From Phycisphaerales bacterium (GTDB taxonomy: Bacteria; Planctomycetota; Phycisphaerae; Phycisphaerales; UBA1924): a stretch of DNA of 64,000 nucleotides. Below, piece after piece: positions 17,200-26,181 of this stretch (position 1 is the first letter of the stretch; the number at the start of each line of letters is the position of its first letter). The position numbers and the translations under genes were made by a program. The notes beneath the pieces are model-generated. The model made no database searches. It was not told the origin of the DNA and saw only the letters and a list, made by a program, of their open reading frames with translations. The DNA is taken from NCBI GenBank assembly GCA_029260345.1, contig JAJDDK010000006.1, positions 62,001-126,000 of the forward strand, given 5' to 3'.

Positions 17200-19002
17200 T
17201 TACTCGACGTCATGGCCTTCGACGACATCGGAGAACTTCGGCGCCTTGTGCGGCGCTTCCAGTTCGCCGCTCTTGAGGCGACTGAAGTAGTTGTTGTAGG
17301 TCTTCATCGCGATGGCGCCAAAGACGAGCATGATGGGAATGTTGGCCCACAGCATGACGCCCGTGCCAAGCGCCGTGAGCGAATCCAATTGCGCATCGGT
17401 TTCGATGAAGCCCGCCGCGGCGACGATGATCAGGATGCAGTACAGCAGTTTGTAGGGCAGAACGAGTTTGTTGCCGAAGAGGTACACCACACCCTGCTCA
17501 CCGTAGTACGACCACGAGATCGCGGTGGACAAGGCGAAGAGCCACGCCGCGAATGTGACGAGCCACTTACCAAGGCCTGGTATGGCGCGATCGAAGGCAT
17601 GACCGGTCAGCGACGGGCCGGGATAGTCAACGTAGAGGTCGGCGCCCTGGTTGACCAGTGTGGGTCGCTCTTTGCTCGTGAAGTTGGTGTTCCATGTGAT
17701 ATGTCGATTCCCGTCCTCGTCGAATTCGACCGTGCCGAACATTCGATGGAGATTGAGCCCGGTGTTCGGGTTGTGGTGCGCTTCGACGATGACGAAGACG
17801 TCCTCGTCTCCGCCCCAGTCGCCGGCCACTTTGCGCGCATCCGCCGAACGATTTGGTGAAGTCGCGCTGGAGATTGTCCAGTACAACTCGCCATTGCTGT
17901 TTTCGTCCTGCGCGCCATCGCCATCAGCGTCGACCGCCACCACGCGCGGCAGGGCGTCAGCGCCAAAGGTCGCTTCCGGGCCGCGATTGTGCGCGCCGGT
18001 GGAAAGAATCACGAGCGACGTGATCGTGCAAACCACGATGGTGTCGATGAACGGCTCCAGCCCGGCGACGATGCCCTCGCGAGCAGGCTCGTCCGTCTTC
18101 GCGGCGGAGTGAGCGATGGGAGACGAACCTTGTCCTGCTTCCGAGGAAAACAAGGCACGCTTCATGCCCCAAAGCAGTGCGTATCCGGCCGTGCCGCCGA
18201 GGAACGCGCCCGACGCCTGCGACGGTGTGAACGCTTCAACGACAATCAGTTTGAGCATGGCGGGAATCTGTGTGAAATTCATCACCAGAACCACCATGGC
18301 CGCGATCAGGTACAGCAAGCACATGAACGGAACGATGCGCCCGGCGACGGCGCCGATGCGCTTGATGCCGCCGACGATGACAAGACCGACAACCAGCGCC
18401 AGCACAATGCCGCTGACGATGGACGGCACCTTGAAGTAGTTCTCTGTGATTTCGCCGACACTCCACGCCTGGAACATGTTGCCGCCGGTGATCGTCGAAA
18501 TAAGCAGCGTGACGACGAAGAGGCCGCCGACGACTTTGCCAATCGTGGGGAATCCCAAGTCGCGGAATGCTTTGTGCGCGACAAACATCGGGCCGCCGTG
18601 CGGGTTTTCGGGATCGTCCGTGTTGCGGTAGATCATGGCGAGCGTGACTTCCGTCATCTTGATCGCCATGCCGAACAGTCCGACCATCCACATCCAGAAC
18701 ACGGCGCCGGGGCCGCCGAGCGCCACCGCAACTGCGACGCCTGCGATGTTGCCGAGTCCAACCGTGGCGGACAGCGCCGCGGACAGCGCCTGGAAGTGAT
18801 TGATGGCGCCGGGATCGTTCTTGTCGTCGTAGACGCCGCGAATCACCTGCACGCCGTGCGTGAGCGCGCGATACTGGCCGAATCGCGTCCAAATTGTGAA
18901 CAGGATGCCGACGCCGAGCACAATGTAAAGCACAATGTTGTGCCAGATCACGCCATTGACGCTATCCAGCACACCCATGAACTGTTCCATCATTCCGTTC
19001 AT
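17200..19002 (-). CDS. Sodium:alanine/glycine symporter (AGCS family) with large insertion
   Basis: Sodium-coupled amino-acid uptake protein of the inner membrane. Family motifs include ALSATVGLGNIAGVAVA, GGPGAVFWMW, GGPMF and SSEAGQGSSPIAHSAA, and AFSTxISWSYYGEQ-like LSTAISWSYYGEQ near the end. Start at 19002 (MNGMMEQ) has AAGGA 7 nt upstream; 600 aa, against about 450-500 for typical members. The excess is mainly residues of about 340-465, a soluble acidic stretch between two membrane segments containing DADGDGAQDENSNGE, similar to a calcium-binding loop. That loop is predicted to face outside the membrane. An intrinsic terminator follows. Confidence 0.92.
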   Translation of the reverse strand: MNGMMEQFMGVLDSVNGVIWHNIVLYIVLGVGILFTIWTRFGQYRALTHGVQVIRGVYDDKNDPGAINHFQALSAALSATVGLGNIAGVAVAVALGGPGAVFWMWMVGLFGMAIKMTEVTLAMIYRNTDDPENPHGGPMFVAHKAFRDLGFPTIGKVVGGLFVVTLLISTITGGNMFQAWSVGEITENYFKVPSIVSGIVLALVVGLVIVGGIKRIGAVAGRIVPFMCLLYLIAAMVVLVMNFTQIPAMLKLIVVEAFTPSQASGAFLGGTAGYALLWGMKRALFSSEAGQGSSPIAHSAAKTDEPAREGIVAGLEPFIDTIVVCTITSLVILSTGAHNRGPEATFGADALPRVVAVDADGDGAQDENSNGELYWTISSATSPNRSADARKVAGDWGGDEDVFVIVEAHHNPNTGLNLHRMFGTVEFDEDGNRHITWNTNFTSKERPTLVNQGADLYVDYPGPSLTGHAFDRAIPGLGKWLVTFAAWLFALSTAISWSYYGEQGVVYLFGNKLVLPYKLLYCILIIVAAAGFIETDAQLDSLTALGTGVMLWANIPIMLVFGAIAMKTYNNYFSRLKSGELEAPHKAPKFSDVVEGHDVE

Positions 19003-19259
19003 GCAGGAGTCCTTTGAGACAATGCAATGTTTGGGGCGGCGGCGCGAAGGCCAGTTTGCGGAAGGGAGAGGCGCCCCAGAGTGATACCGGACACCGTACC
19101 GGAGGCTCCAGTCTCTGTCATCCAACGATCATTGATGGGGCGGCAGCGTCCGCCGCATTATCGGTGAATGTTGGAATCCGTCTATGATTGTGCCGATCGA
19201 CTCTTGCACGACGCACTTCAGCCGCGCCATTGCCGGCGCCGGAGACGATCGCACCGACC

Positions 19260-20276
19260 ATGGCCCGAACCCAGATAGACACCACGGTGGAGCGAAAAGA
19301 GGTCAACGGGTTCCAGTTCCCGCTTGGCGTCTATCCGATCGAGGAAATGGACCCCAAACCGGGGTACACGGTCGAATTCGAAGCGGCTGACGGCGGCGAC
19401 ACCGCGGGCGACTGGGAAGAGTGGCCTGATCGGTACATGTTCGACATCGTGGCGCCGGCGAATCGATTGCGGAGTTTGTGCCGCGCGTTCTTTGCGCTTC
19501 TGCCGGCGCGGGTGTACCCCATTTTGGACATCCTTGGCGAGGATATGTATCGCGAGGTCGATCCGTACATCGCGTACGACCCGGTGCCATTTGATCGATT
19601 TATTGATCTGGTGCACCGGCACAAGGACTGGTTTTTTGAGGATGGGCTCGTCGGCTTTGGCGCGATGAGCGAAGACCCCTTCCTTTATGTTTACGTTGAC
19701 GAGCACAAGATCGTGACGGTGCGTGTCGAGGCTGGGTTGCGCGATCGAGTTGAGAAAGTGCTGGATGCATTCGACGTGCCGCCGATTGATGCGCTGTGCG
19801 GCGCCGACGCCGCGGCGCATGAACATCGCAGTGTGCTCAGCAGCAGCCCGGACAATCTTCTTGAAGAAGAGATTCTCGAAGAACTGCTTGATCAGTGGCG
19901 TTTGCAACTCAACATTGATCGTGAGACGAATGTCGATGACGCCGGGCGCGAGCTTGGCGTGACGAGTTGGCGATGTTTGATTCGCGCGCAGTCGTCGCCG
20001 GTGAGCGCGCCGGTGTACGCACAAATCTGGCTGCGCGCATCCTCGCTGGATGAAGCCGAAGGGCTTGGCTTTGACGCGGTGTCGTCATCAACCGGCATTG
20101 ATTTTGACGTGGACGGTTCGAGCGGCGCGCTGGTGCTTGCCGATCGGGTGTCGTCCGAAGTCTTTGCCGCGTCCATCGCAGAACTCAACGGCGCGACGTT
20201 TGATGAAACATCAACAACGGTCGGCGTGTTTGCGATTCGCGTGGTGGAAGGCGATCAATCGTCGCCGGGCTCGTAG
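19260..20276 (+). CDS. Conserved-type hypothetical protein, cytoplasmic
   Basis: 338 aa from ATG 19260 (MARTQIDTTV). A weak GGAGA lies 14 nt upstream, and a longer frame begins at 19188, so the start is uncertain. No signal peptide or membrane segment. The central part (FDIVAPANRLRSLCRAFFALLP to VLDAFDVPPIDAL) is well-structured, and a leucine/glutamate-rich helix follows (LLEEEILEELLDQW). I do not recognise a domain. Its 3' end overlaps the 3' end of the convergent RsbW-like gene by 22 nt. Confidence 0.7.
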   Translation: MARTQIDTTVERKEVNGFQFPLGVYPIEEMDPKPGYTVEFEAADGGDTAGDWEEWPDRYMFDIVAPANRLRSLCRAFFALLPARVYPILDILGEDMYREVDPYIAYDPVPFDRFIDLVHRHKDWFFEDGLVGFGAMSEDPFLYVYVDEHKIVTVRVEAGLRDRVEKVLDAFDVPPIDALCGADAAAHEHRSVLSSSPDNLLEEEILEELLDQWRLQLNIDRETNVDDAGRELGVTSWRCLIRAQSSPVSAPVYAQIWLRASSLDEAEGLGFDAVSSSTGIDFDVDGSSGALVLADRVSSEVFAASIAELNGATFDETSTTVGVFAIRVVEGDQSSPGS

Positions 20277-20683
20277 CGCATCGTCACCGTATTGCCGGCG
20301 TCGTTGTATTCAACACTCGACATGTACGCGCGCATGAGCAGCAGGCCGCGCCCGCAGGGGCGTTCGAGGTTTTCCGGCGCGGTGGGGTCGGGGATGTCGC
20401 CGGGGTCGAAGCCGGGGCCGTGGTCGTTGACGACGATCGTCACGCGGTCGGGGCTGATCGTCCAGGACACATCGACGGGTTTGTCCTTGGCGTTTTTGAG
20501 GCCGTGGAGGAAGGCGTTGCGGATTGCTTCCTCGAGGGCGAGCCGCAGGGCGAAGGCGGCGGATTTCCCGAAACCGATCTCCTCGGCCTGTGCGAGGAGC
20601 TGGTCCTGCACTGCACGGATCCGGTCAGGATCGTTGAGCAGCCGATGCGAGACGGATTGGGCGCTGGGCTGATTCTCAGTCAT
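20255..20683 (-). CDS. RsbW-like anti-sigma factor / serine kinase (HATPase_c)
   Basis: 142 aa. The GHKL ATPase N-box is LRLALEEAIRNAFLHG, with G1-like NDHGPGFDPGDI and a GRGLLLM motif, as in RsbW/SpoIIAB-type kinases. Such kinases bind a sigma factor or phosphorylate a STAS antagonist, and the STAS gene lies just upstream on the same strand. Start is ATG 20683, with GTG 20752 as an alternative that would nearly abut the STAS stop codon. No sigma factor gene is adjacent, so the target is not shown by context. Confidence 0.85.
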   Translation of the reverse strand: MTENQPSAQSVSHRLLNDPDRIRAVQDQLLAQAEEIGFGKSAAFALRLALEEAIRNAFLHGLKNAKDKPVDVSWTISPDRVTIVVNDHGPGFDPGDIPDPTAPENLERPCGRGLLLMRAYMSSVEYNDAGNTVTMRYEPGDD

Positions 20684-20765
20684 GATCCGCGAGGCGGCCG
20701 GCAGGCGCCGTCTGGAACGCGCAGGGCAAAACCTGCCCGGCACACCGGCCACCGGCCCTTGGAGG

Positions 20766-21125
20766 TCACTTGAAACTGGCCATGGCTTCGTCAGTCGTCT
20801 CGTGAATCTGGAACAGCTTGTTGAGCTTGGTGATCACGAAGACTTCGTAGATTTGCGGATCGATGTCCGTGAGGCGCAGTTGGCCGTCCTTGGCGCGAAT
20901 CTTGGTGTTGATCGTGATGAGCGTGCCGAGGGCGGCGCTCGAGAGGTGCTCCACATTGGCGAAGCTGATGAGCAGCTTGGGATGGTCCTGCTCGTCGATG
21001 AGACGAAGGATTTCATCGCCGATCTGCTGAATGTTGCCCTCGTCGAGGATGTTGCGATCCACGAACTCAACGCGGGTGACATTGCCTTCGGTCTTCACTC
21101 GGAGGCGGGATTCGCCAGACGCCAT
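20766..21125 (-). CDS. STAS-domain anti-sigma factor antagonist (RsbV/SpoIIAA-like)
   Basis: 119 aa, a single STAS domain. The phosphorylatable serine lies in the expected ANVEHLSSAALGTLI motif. AGGAGA about 8 nt upstream supports the ATG at 21125. It pairs with the RsbW-like gene that follows, giving a two-gene partner-switching module. In this model the unphosphorylated form frees a sigma factor or other target from the kinase. Confidence 0.9.
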   Translation of the reverse strand: MASGESRLRVKTEGNVTRVEFVDRNILDEGNIQQIGDEILRLIDEQDHPKLLISFANVEHLSSAALGTLITINTKIRAKDGQLRLTDIDPQIYEVFVITKLNKLFQIHETTDEAMASFK

Positions 21126-21273
21126 GAGGCGGGTCTCCTGAAAAGAGGGCGGAAGCGGGAGAACGCTACCGCTTGGTGAGCGCGGCTGTCAAGCACGCGC
21201 ACATCTGACGCGGCGGCGCTGGCGCCACTCGTCCACGCGAGGGATCGAGCGCGTCTGCATCTGGCGAATCGTA

Positions 21274-24200
21274 TCAGAAACCCGCGCCGAATCGATTTTG
21301 CAGGCTGTCCAGCAAACCGGGGAAGTTCTTTTCTTCCTCTTCGCTCTGAATGAGGATCGTGGGCTTGATGAGGATCAGGAGCGTGGACTCCGTGCGATCC
21401 TCAATGCGGTTCGTGAAGAAGCGGTTGAGGATGGGGATCTTGCTGAGGACCGGCACGCCGGACTCAACTTCAGCTTCGTTGGAGAGCCGCTGGCCGCCCA
21501 GAAGAATCGTGCCCTGATCCGGCACCGTGACGCCCGTCTTGATCACGGTCGTCTGAAGCGTCGGCTGCTGAATGTCGCCGGAGACGATGCCGCCACCTTC
21601 AGAGCCGCCCGTACCGGACGCCACCGCCTGTGAGGCGCCAACGAACGTCACGAGGGCGATGACTTCGGCGAGCTGTGCCTGGACTTCCATCGTGACGTAG
21701 CGGCGGTCCGCGGAGACCACGCCGTCCACGACCAGCACGAAGCCTTCAGCCACGCGGCCGATCTGCGGCTCGAAACCGATACCGCCCGTGCCCGTGATGA
21801 TGTTGAGGTCGGAGATGAACGCCTGCTCCGTGAGGACGGAAATCGTCGCTGAGGCGCCGTTGGTAAACGTGAGGCGCGGCGAGGTGAGCGTCACCGAGCG
21901 GCGGTCCGCCTGCGTCGCTTCGAGCAAGAGGTCAACTTGAATGTCGTCGAGGAATGTCGCGGCGACGCCGAGGGCCGGGTTCGTCGCGAGGATGTCCGCG
22001 GCGAACTGCGAGCCGCCGAGCAACATTTCAGACATGTTGAGGCTGTTCTGCTGCACCGGGATCTGGCTCCAGCCGTCCGGACGTGCGACGGTGAAGGGGG
22101 CAGCCGCCACTTCAAAGATCGGCACCTGGGTGTTGCCCGGCTGCGAGATCTGATCGAAGTTCATGATCTGCAGTTCGGGACTGGAGCCGGTGCGGCCGCC
22201 GCCAAAGAACGGGCCGATGAGGTCCGAGGGCAGCAGCGTCGAGGGCTGACCGTTGGGCGTCGCGAGCGGAAAGTTCGCCTGATTCAGGAGCGCGTCGGCG
22301 AACTGGTTGTTCTCGGCGTTGAAGATGACGTCGAGATCGAAGCCGATCTGCTCGAAGAAGTTTTCCTGCACGAGCAGGAAGCGGGCATCCACGGAAACCT
22401 GAATCGAACGCACTTCACGAAGCTGGCCGAGCAGGCTTGCGATGCGCTGATGGTTCCGAGCGGTGTTGGTGATGATGAGGTTTCCGTTGAGTTCGGTGAC
22501 ATCGCCGGTGTCGCCGCCGTTGTCGCGCCAGCCATCGGGATCGATGTTGGTCTGGATGATCTCAACGATGCTCTCGAGGATTTCGTCCTCGGTGAGGCCT
22601 TCGCCTTCGGTGTATTGGAAGTCGCCGCCGCCACCGCCACCGCCCTGACCCTGAATAATCTGGCCGAGGCCGAGGTCCGGAACGTCGGTGAAGCTGCTGA
22701 CCTGGAAGAGCAGGTCGCGCACGTCGTAGATCACGACGAACGTGTTGCGGCGGAGGGCGTCATCAGACGCCACGACCAGCACGCCGTCTTCCACGGCCCA
22801 GTTGGCGCGACTGAACGCATCAGGGCTGACCTTGCGAAGCACTCGATCAAGCACCGTTTGCGCTTCGAGCGGCTGCAGGTTCAGAGTGATCAGATCATCA
22901 CGGGTGATGCCGATGTCCGCGAGGGATTCCCAATCCACGTCAATATTCAGATTGGTGACCTGCGCGAAGAACTCCATCACGTCTTCGAGGCGCGCATCGG
23001 TGAATGTTGCGGGCACGCGCTTGCTGCGCATTTCGGAAAGCACGCGGCGATCTTCCGGGGATTCCTGGAAGGCGACCGGCTCACCGCGACGGAAGCTGAT
23101 TTCGGGCCAGTCCGTCGGGTATGCGATGAGTGACTCAGGGAGAATCATCGACTTCTGAATCTCGTTCATCTCCGTCGCGTAGCTCAGCGACTTGTCGCGC
23201 TGCGTGAGCGTCCAGTCGCGATAAATCATGAGATCCTGAAGGGTGTCCTTCAGGAGCAGCGCGGCGGGATTCAGCGGGTCGAGGAACAGCACCTGATCGA
23301 TAACCTGCAGCGCTTCTTCGTACTTCTGCTCAAGCTGAAGAGCGCGAATGCGGCCGAGGCTTTCGTTGATCTTGCGGCGGCGCTCGTCTTCCTGTTGCGT
23401 TTGCTGATTCCGGGCCTGCTCTTCAAGCGTGCGGCTGCGCTCTGCGGCGGCCTGCTGACGAATCTGCTCTTCGCGGGAGATGATCTCTTGCAGAAGAGAG
23501 CGCTGTTGGCTGAGACGCTGCTCATATTCCTGTTCGGAGAAGACCTGGCGCGCTTCGCTGATGCGCAGGCGAGCTTCACTCGCGAGTTCGCGGGCGCGTT
23601 CGGTGTCGCCCGAGCTCAAGGCCCGGCGCGACTCTGAGAGCAAATTCTCAAACTCCGCGATCGCACGATCTCGAACGAGTTGCATGTTGTCGATTTCCGC
23701 GCCGATCTGGTCAGCGCCTTGCTGCTGCATCAGGGCCCGGATTTCCGCAATGCGGGCTTGGGCGCGGCGCACCTGATCAGCGGGGAGCTGCTCGCGGTAT
23801 TCACCGACGACGAGGAGGTAGTTCTCCAGCGCGGTGGGGTAGCGGCCTTCCTGGAACGCCGCGTCGCCCTGGGCCAGACGGCGCTGCGCTTCGAACTGAA
23901 GGGCTTCCAGAAAAAGGTCTTCGTCGATCTCGGCAGCTTCCTCTTCGATCGGCTCTTCCGGCTGCGCATCCTGTGAGCGGAACGCGGCCATCGGGATGTA
24001 ATCCCGCGCGAAGGGTTTGCCGTTGGTTTGCTCGATTTCGCCGATGCGGTCGCGGTAACGATCGATGGTGCGGAGCTGCGAAGGCGTCAGCGACACGCCG
24101 GAGCGGTACGCACTGTCAAACCCAGCCTTGGCTTCGGCAAACTGCTCGTTGTCAAAGTCGATGATGGCTTGCTGGAGGACGGTCTCGACGATCGGCGCGA

Positions 24201-24621
24201 GTTCCAGTTTCAGCGTCGCGGAGCGATCGAGAATGTCGGTCGCTTCGATGCGCTGTTCCGGCGAAGCGTTGTCAGCGCGACGGGCGGCGGTCGCCTGGCG
24301 ATCCGCTTCACGCAAGTCGCCTTCGCGCAGTGCGAGTTCGGCTTTCTCAAGACTGACGGCGATCGGGTCGGCGCGGCGCAGACGGCGATCCACCGTGGTC
24401 ATCAGCGTGAAGAGTTCTTCGCGCTGTTCGACCGTGAGCGATTCGCGATCAATGCGAACGAGTGTGCGCTGCGCTTCGACGAGTCGCCCGTCTTCAGACA
24501 TCACGGCGGCGCGGTCGAGCAGCACGTTGGGGGCGTCGTCAGCGAGCGCCAGTGCGGGAGTAAGCAACGTGACGGAGGTTGCAAGCGCGAAGAGTGCGGT
24601 GCGAGTTCTGAACTGGCGCAT
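21274..24621 (-). CDS. Secretin (GspD/PilQ-like outer-membrane channel), long N-terminal helical domain
   Basis: Outer-membrane secretin for type II secretion or type IV pili. Start ATG 24621 gives a signal peptide (...LTPALALA-D), 1115 aa. Residues of about 30-520 are helical, with tetratricopeptide-like and glutamine-rich coiled-coil segments (around SQQRSLLQEIISREEQIRQQ). Next comes an N1/STN-like domain (FTDARLEDVMEFFAQVTNLN), a ring-forming domain with NGNLIITNTARNHQRI, and the C-terminal secretin core (TVPDQGTILLGGQRL, GVPVLSKIPILNRFF). Gly-rich and disordered loops interrupt the middle. No gspE/F or pil genes are nearby. It follows carA on the same strand after 248 bp. Confidence 0.9.
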   Translation of the reverse strand: MRQFRTRTALFALATSVTLLTPALALADDAPNVLLDRAAVMSEDGRLVEAQRTLVRIDRESLTVEQREELFTLMTTVDRRLRRADPIAVSLEKAELALREGDLREADRQATAARRADNASPEQRIEATDILDRSATLKLELAPIVETVLQQAIIDFDNEQFAEAKAGFDSAYRSGVSLTPSQLRTIDRYRDRIGEIEQTNGKPFARDYIPMAAFRSQDAQPEEPIEEEAAEIDEDLFLEALQFEAQRRLAQGDAAFQEGRYPTALENYLLVVGEYREQLPADQVRRAQARIAEIRALMQQQGADQIGAEIDNMQLVRDRAIAEFENLLSESRRALSSGDTERARELASEARLRISEARQVFSEQEYEQRLSQQRSLLQEIISREEQIRQQAAAERSRTLEEQARNQQTQQEDERRRKINESLGRIRALQLEQKYEEALQVIDQVLFLDPLNPAALLLKDTLQDLMIYRDWTLTQRDKSLSYATEMNEIQKSMILPESLIAYPTDWPEISFRRGEPVAFQESPEDRRVLSEMRSKRVPATFTDARLEDVMEFFAQVTNLNIDVDWESLADIGITRDDLITLNLQPLEAQTVLDRVLRKVSPDAFSRANWAVEDGVLVVASDDALRRNTFVVIYDVRDLLFQVSSFTDVPDLGLGQIIQGQGGGGGGGDFQYTEGEGLTEDEILESIVEIIQTNIDPDGWRDNGGDTGDVTELNGNLIITNTARNHQRIASLLGQLREVRSIQVSVDARFLLVQENFFEQIGFDLDVIFNAENNQFADALLNQANFPLATPNGQPSTLLPSDLIGPFFGGGRTGSSPELQIMNFDQISQPGNTQVPIFEVAAAPFTVARPDGWSQIPVQQNSLNMSEMLLGGSQFAADILATNPALGVAATFLDDIQVDLLLEATQADRRSVTLTSPRLTFTNGASATISVLTEQAFISDLNIITGTGGIGFEPQIGRVAEGFVLVVDGVVSADRRYVTMEVQAQLAEVIALVTFVGASQAVASGTGGSEGGGIVSGDIQQPTLQTTVIKTGVTVPDQGTILLGGQRLSNEAEVESGVPVLSKIPILNRFFTNRIEDRTESTLLILIKPTILIQSEEEEKNFPGLLDSLQNRFGAGF

Positions 24622-24869
24622 GGTCGCGAGTCTCCCGGAAGCCGGCGCCACACTTGTGTTGACAAGCGGGCGCGCAGGCGCAGTTTCAAGTCGAACGAAT
24701 CCGAAATCAGTGATTCACAAAGGTCGGGTCAGCATGGCTGACACCAACAACTCGTGAACGGGCGGACGATACCTCCCCTATATAGGCCTCGCAACCGTTG
24801 TGCGGTTCCCACGGGAATGGAGCAAGGTTGTGTCAATTGAGGGGATGCGGGACGAGCAAACCCCGAAAG

Positions 24870-26126
24870 TCAGCCGCTTGTTCGGGGATTGGTCGCCGCG
24901 ACTTCGAAAGCCACCGGGCGGCGCGTGCGCATCATTTCGATGAACGCATCAAACGCATACCCCGCGTCGCGCGGGCCGGGGCTGGCTTCAGGGTGGTGTT
25001 GCACCGCAAAGACGGGGCGATCAACCAGTCGGAAACCTGCAAGTGTTCCGTCATTCAAATTTACATGCGTCGATTCAGCGCCGATCGCGGCGAGCGATGA
25101 CTCATCAACGGCAAATCCGTGATTCTGGCTCGTAATCTCAACGCGGCCGGTGCGATTGTTGCGTACGGGCTGATTGGCGCCGTGATGCCCGAACTTCAAT
25201 TTGTACGTAGTTGCCCCAAGGGCCAACCCCAACAATTGGTGGCCGAGGCAGATGCCGAATGTCGGAATGCACTCCGACGGATCACTGCTCAAGAGCTCGC
25301 GCAACGCGGCGATCGTCGTTTCCACAGCGGCGGGGTCGCCGGGGCCATTGGAGATAAACAGCCCATCGATCTCGCCGGAATTCGCCAGCGCGCGAATCTC
25401 ACTGGCGCTCATGGAGTGGGGGGCGACCATGACGGCGCAACCGCGCGTCAGAAGATTTCGAAAGATGTTGCGCTTGGCGCCGCAATCCAGCGCGAGGACG
25501 CGCCACGGCGAGCCATCAGGGCGCATCTGATCAGTTCCGAGGAGCGATCCCTCATCGGGAAGGTAAGTCAGGCGTTCGGACCATTTCGTCGATGATTGGC
25601 AGCCGACGCGCGATGCGAGATTCAGGCCGCTCATTGATGCGGCGGACCGGGCCGCTTCAACCAGCGCATCGTCCGTCACATCAGAATGACTCGTGATGGC
25701 GCCGCGCATGGCGCCCTCGACCCGGAGCAGTCGCGTCAGGGCCCGCGTATCCACTCCCGCGATTCCGAGGACGCCTTCATCGGCGAGATACGTCGAAAGA
25801 TCCGTCGAGGCGCGATAGTTGGAATGCCGCTGCGCCAATTCCCGCACGATGAAGCCCGCGACGTGGACTCGCTCGGATTCCACATCGGCCTCGTTGGCGC
25901 CGTAATTCCCGACAAGGGGCGCCGTCATGACCAGGATCTGCCCTTCATAGGAAGGATCGGTCAAAGCCTCCTGGTACCCGGTCATAGCGGTATTGAAAAC
26001 GACCTCGGCGGTGCGGACAGCGGGGTCGGCGTCGACGGCGCCGAAGGCCTGTCCGCGGAAGACAGAGCCGTCCTCGAGCGCCAGTCGCGCGGTGCGCGGC
26101 GTGCTGTGATTCGATTGAAGCGTCAT
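24870..26126 (-). CDS. carA: Carbamoyl-phosphate synthase small (glutaminase) subunit
   Basis: Hydrolyses glutamine to supply ammonia to CarB for carbamoyl phosphate, the precursor of pyrimidines and arginine. The N-terminal CarA domain ([39 protein letters not shown]) is followed by a class I glutamine amidotransferase with nucleophile [15 protein letters not shown] and HHPEASPGP. Start ATG 26126 gives 418 aa; the open frame further upstream would overlap priA. Gene carB is not in the window. It diverges from priA with 55 bp between starts. Confidence 0.97.
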   Translation of the reverse strand: MTLQSNHSTPRTARLALEDGSVFRGQAFGAVDADPAVRTAEVVFNTAMTGYQEALTDPSYEGQILVMTAPLVGNYGANEADVESERVHVAGFIVRELAQRHSNYRASTDLSTYLADEGVLGIAGVDTRALTRLLRVEGAMRGAITSHSDVTDDALVEAARSAASMSGLNLASRVGCQSSTKWSERLTYLPDEGSLLGTDQMRPDGSPWRVLALDCGAKRNIFRNLLTRGCAVMVAPHSMSASEIRALANSGEIDGLFISNGPGDPAAVETTIAALRELLSSDPSECIPTFGICLGHQLLGLALGATTYKLKFGHHGANQPVRNNRTGRVEITSQNHGFAVDESSLAAIGAESTHVNLNDGTLAGFRLVDRPVFAVQHHPEASPGPRDAGYAFDAFIEMMRTRRPVAFEVAATNPRTSG

Positions 26127-26181
26127 CGAGGAGGAGTGTACGCGCCGCCGCGTCCGATCGCCCGGCGTACGCTGTGGCCCG

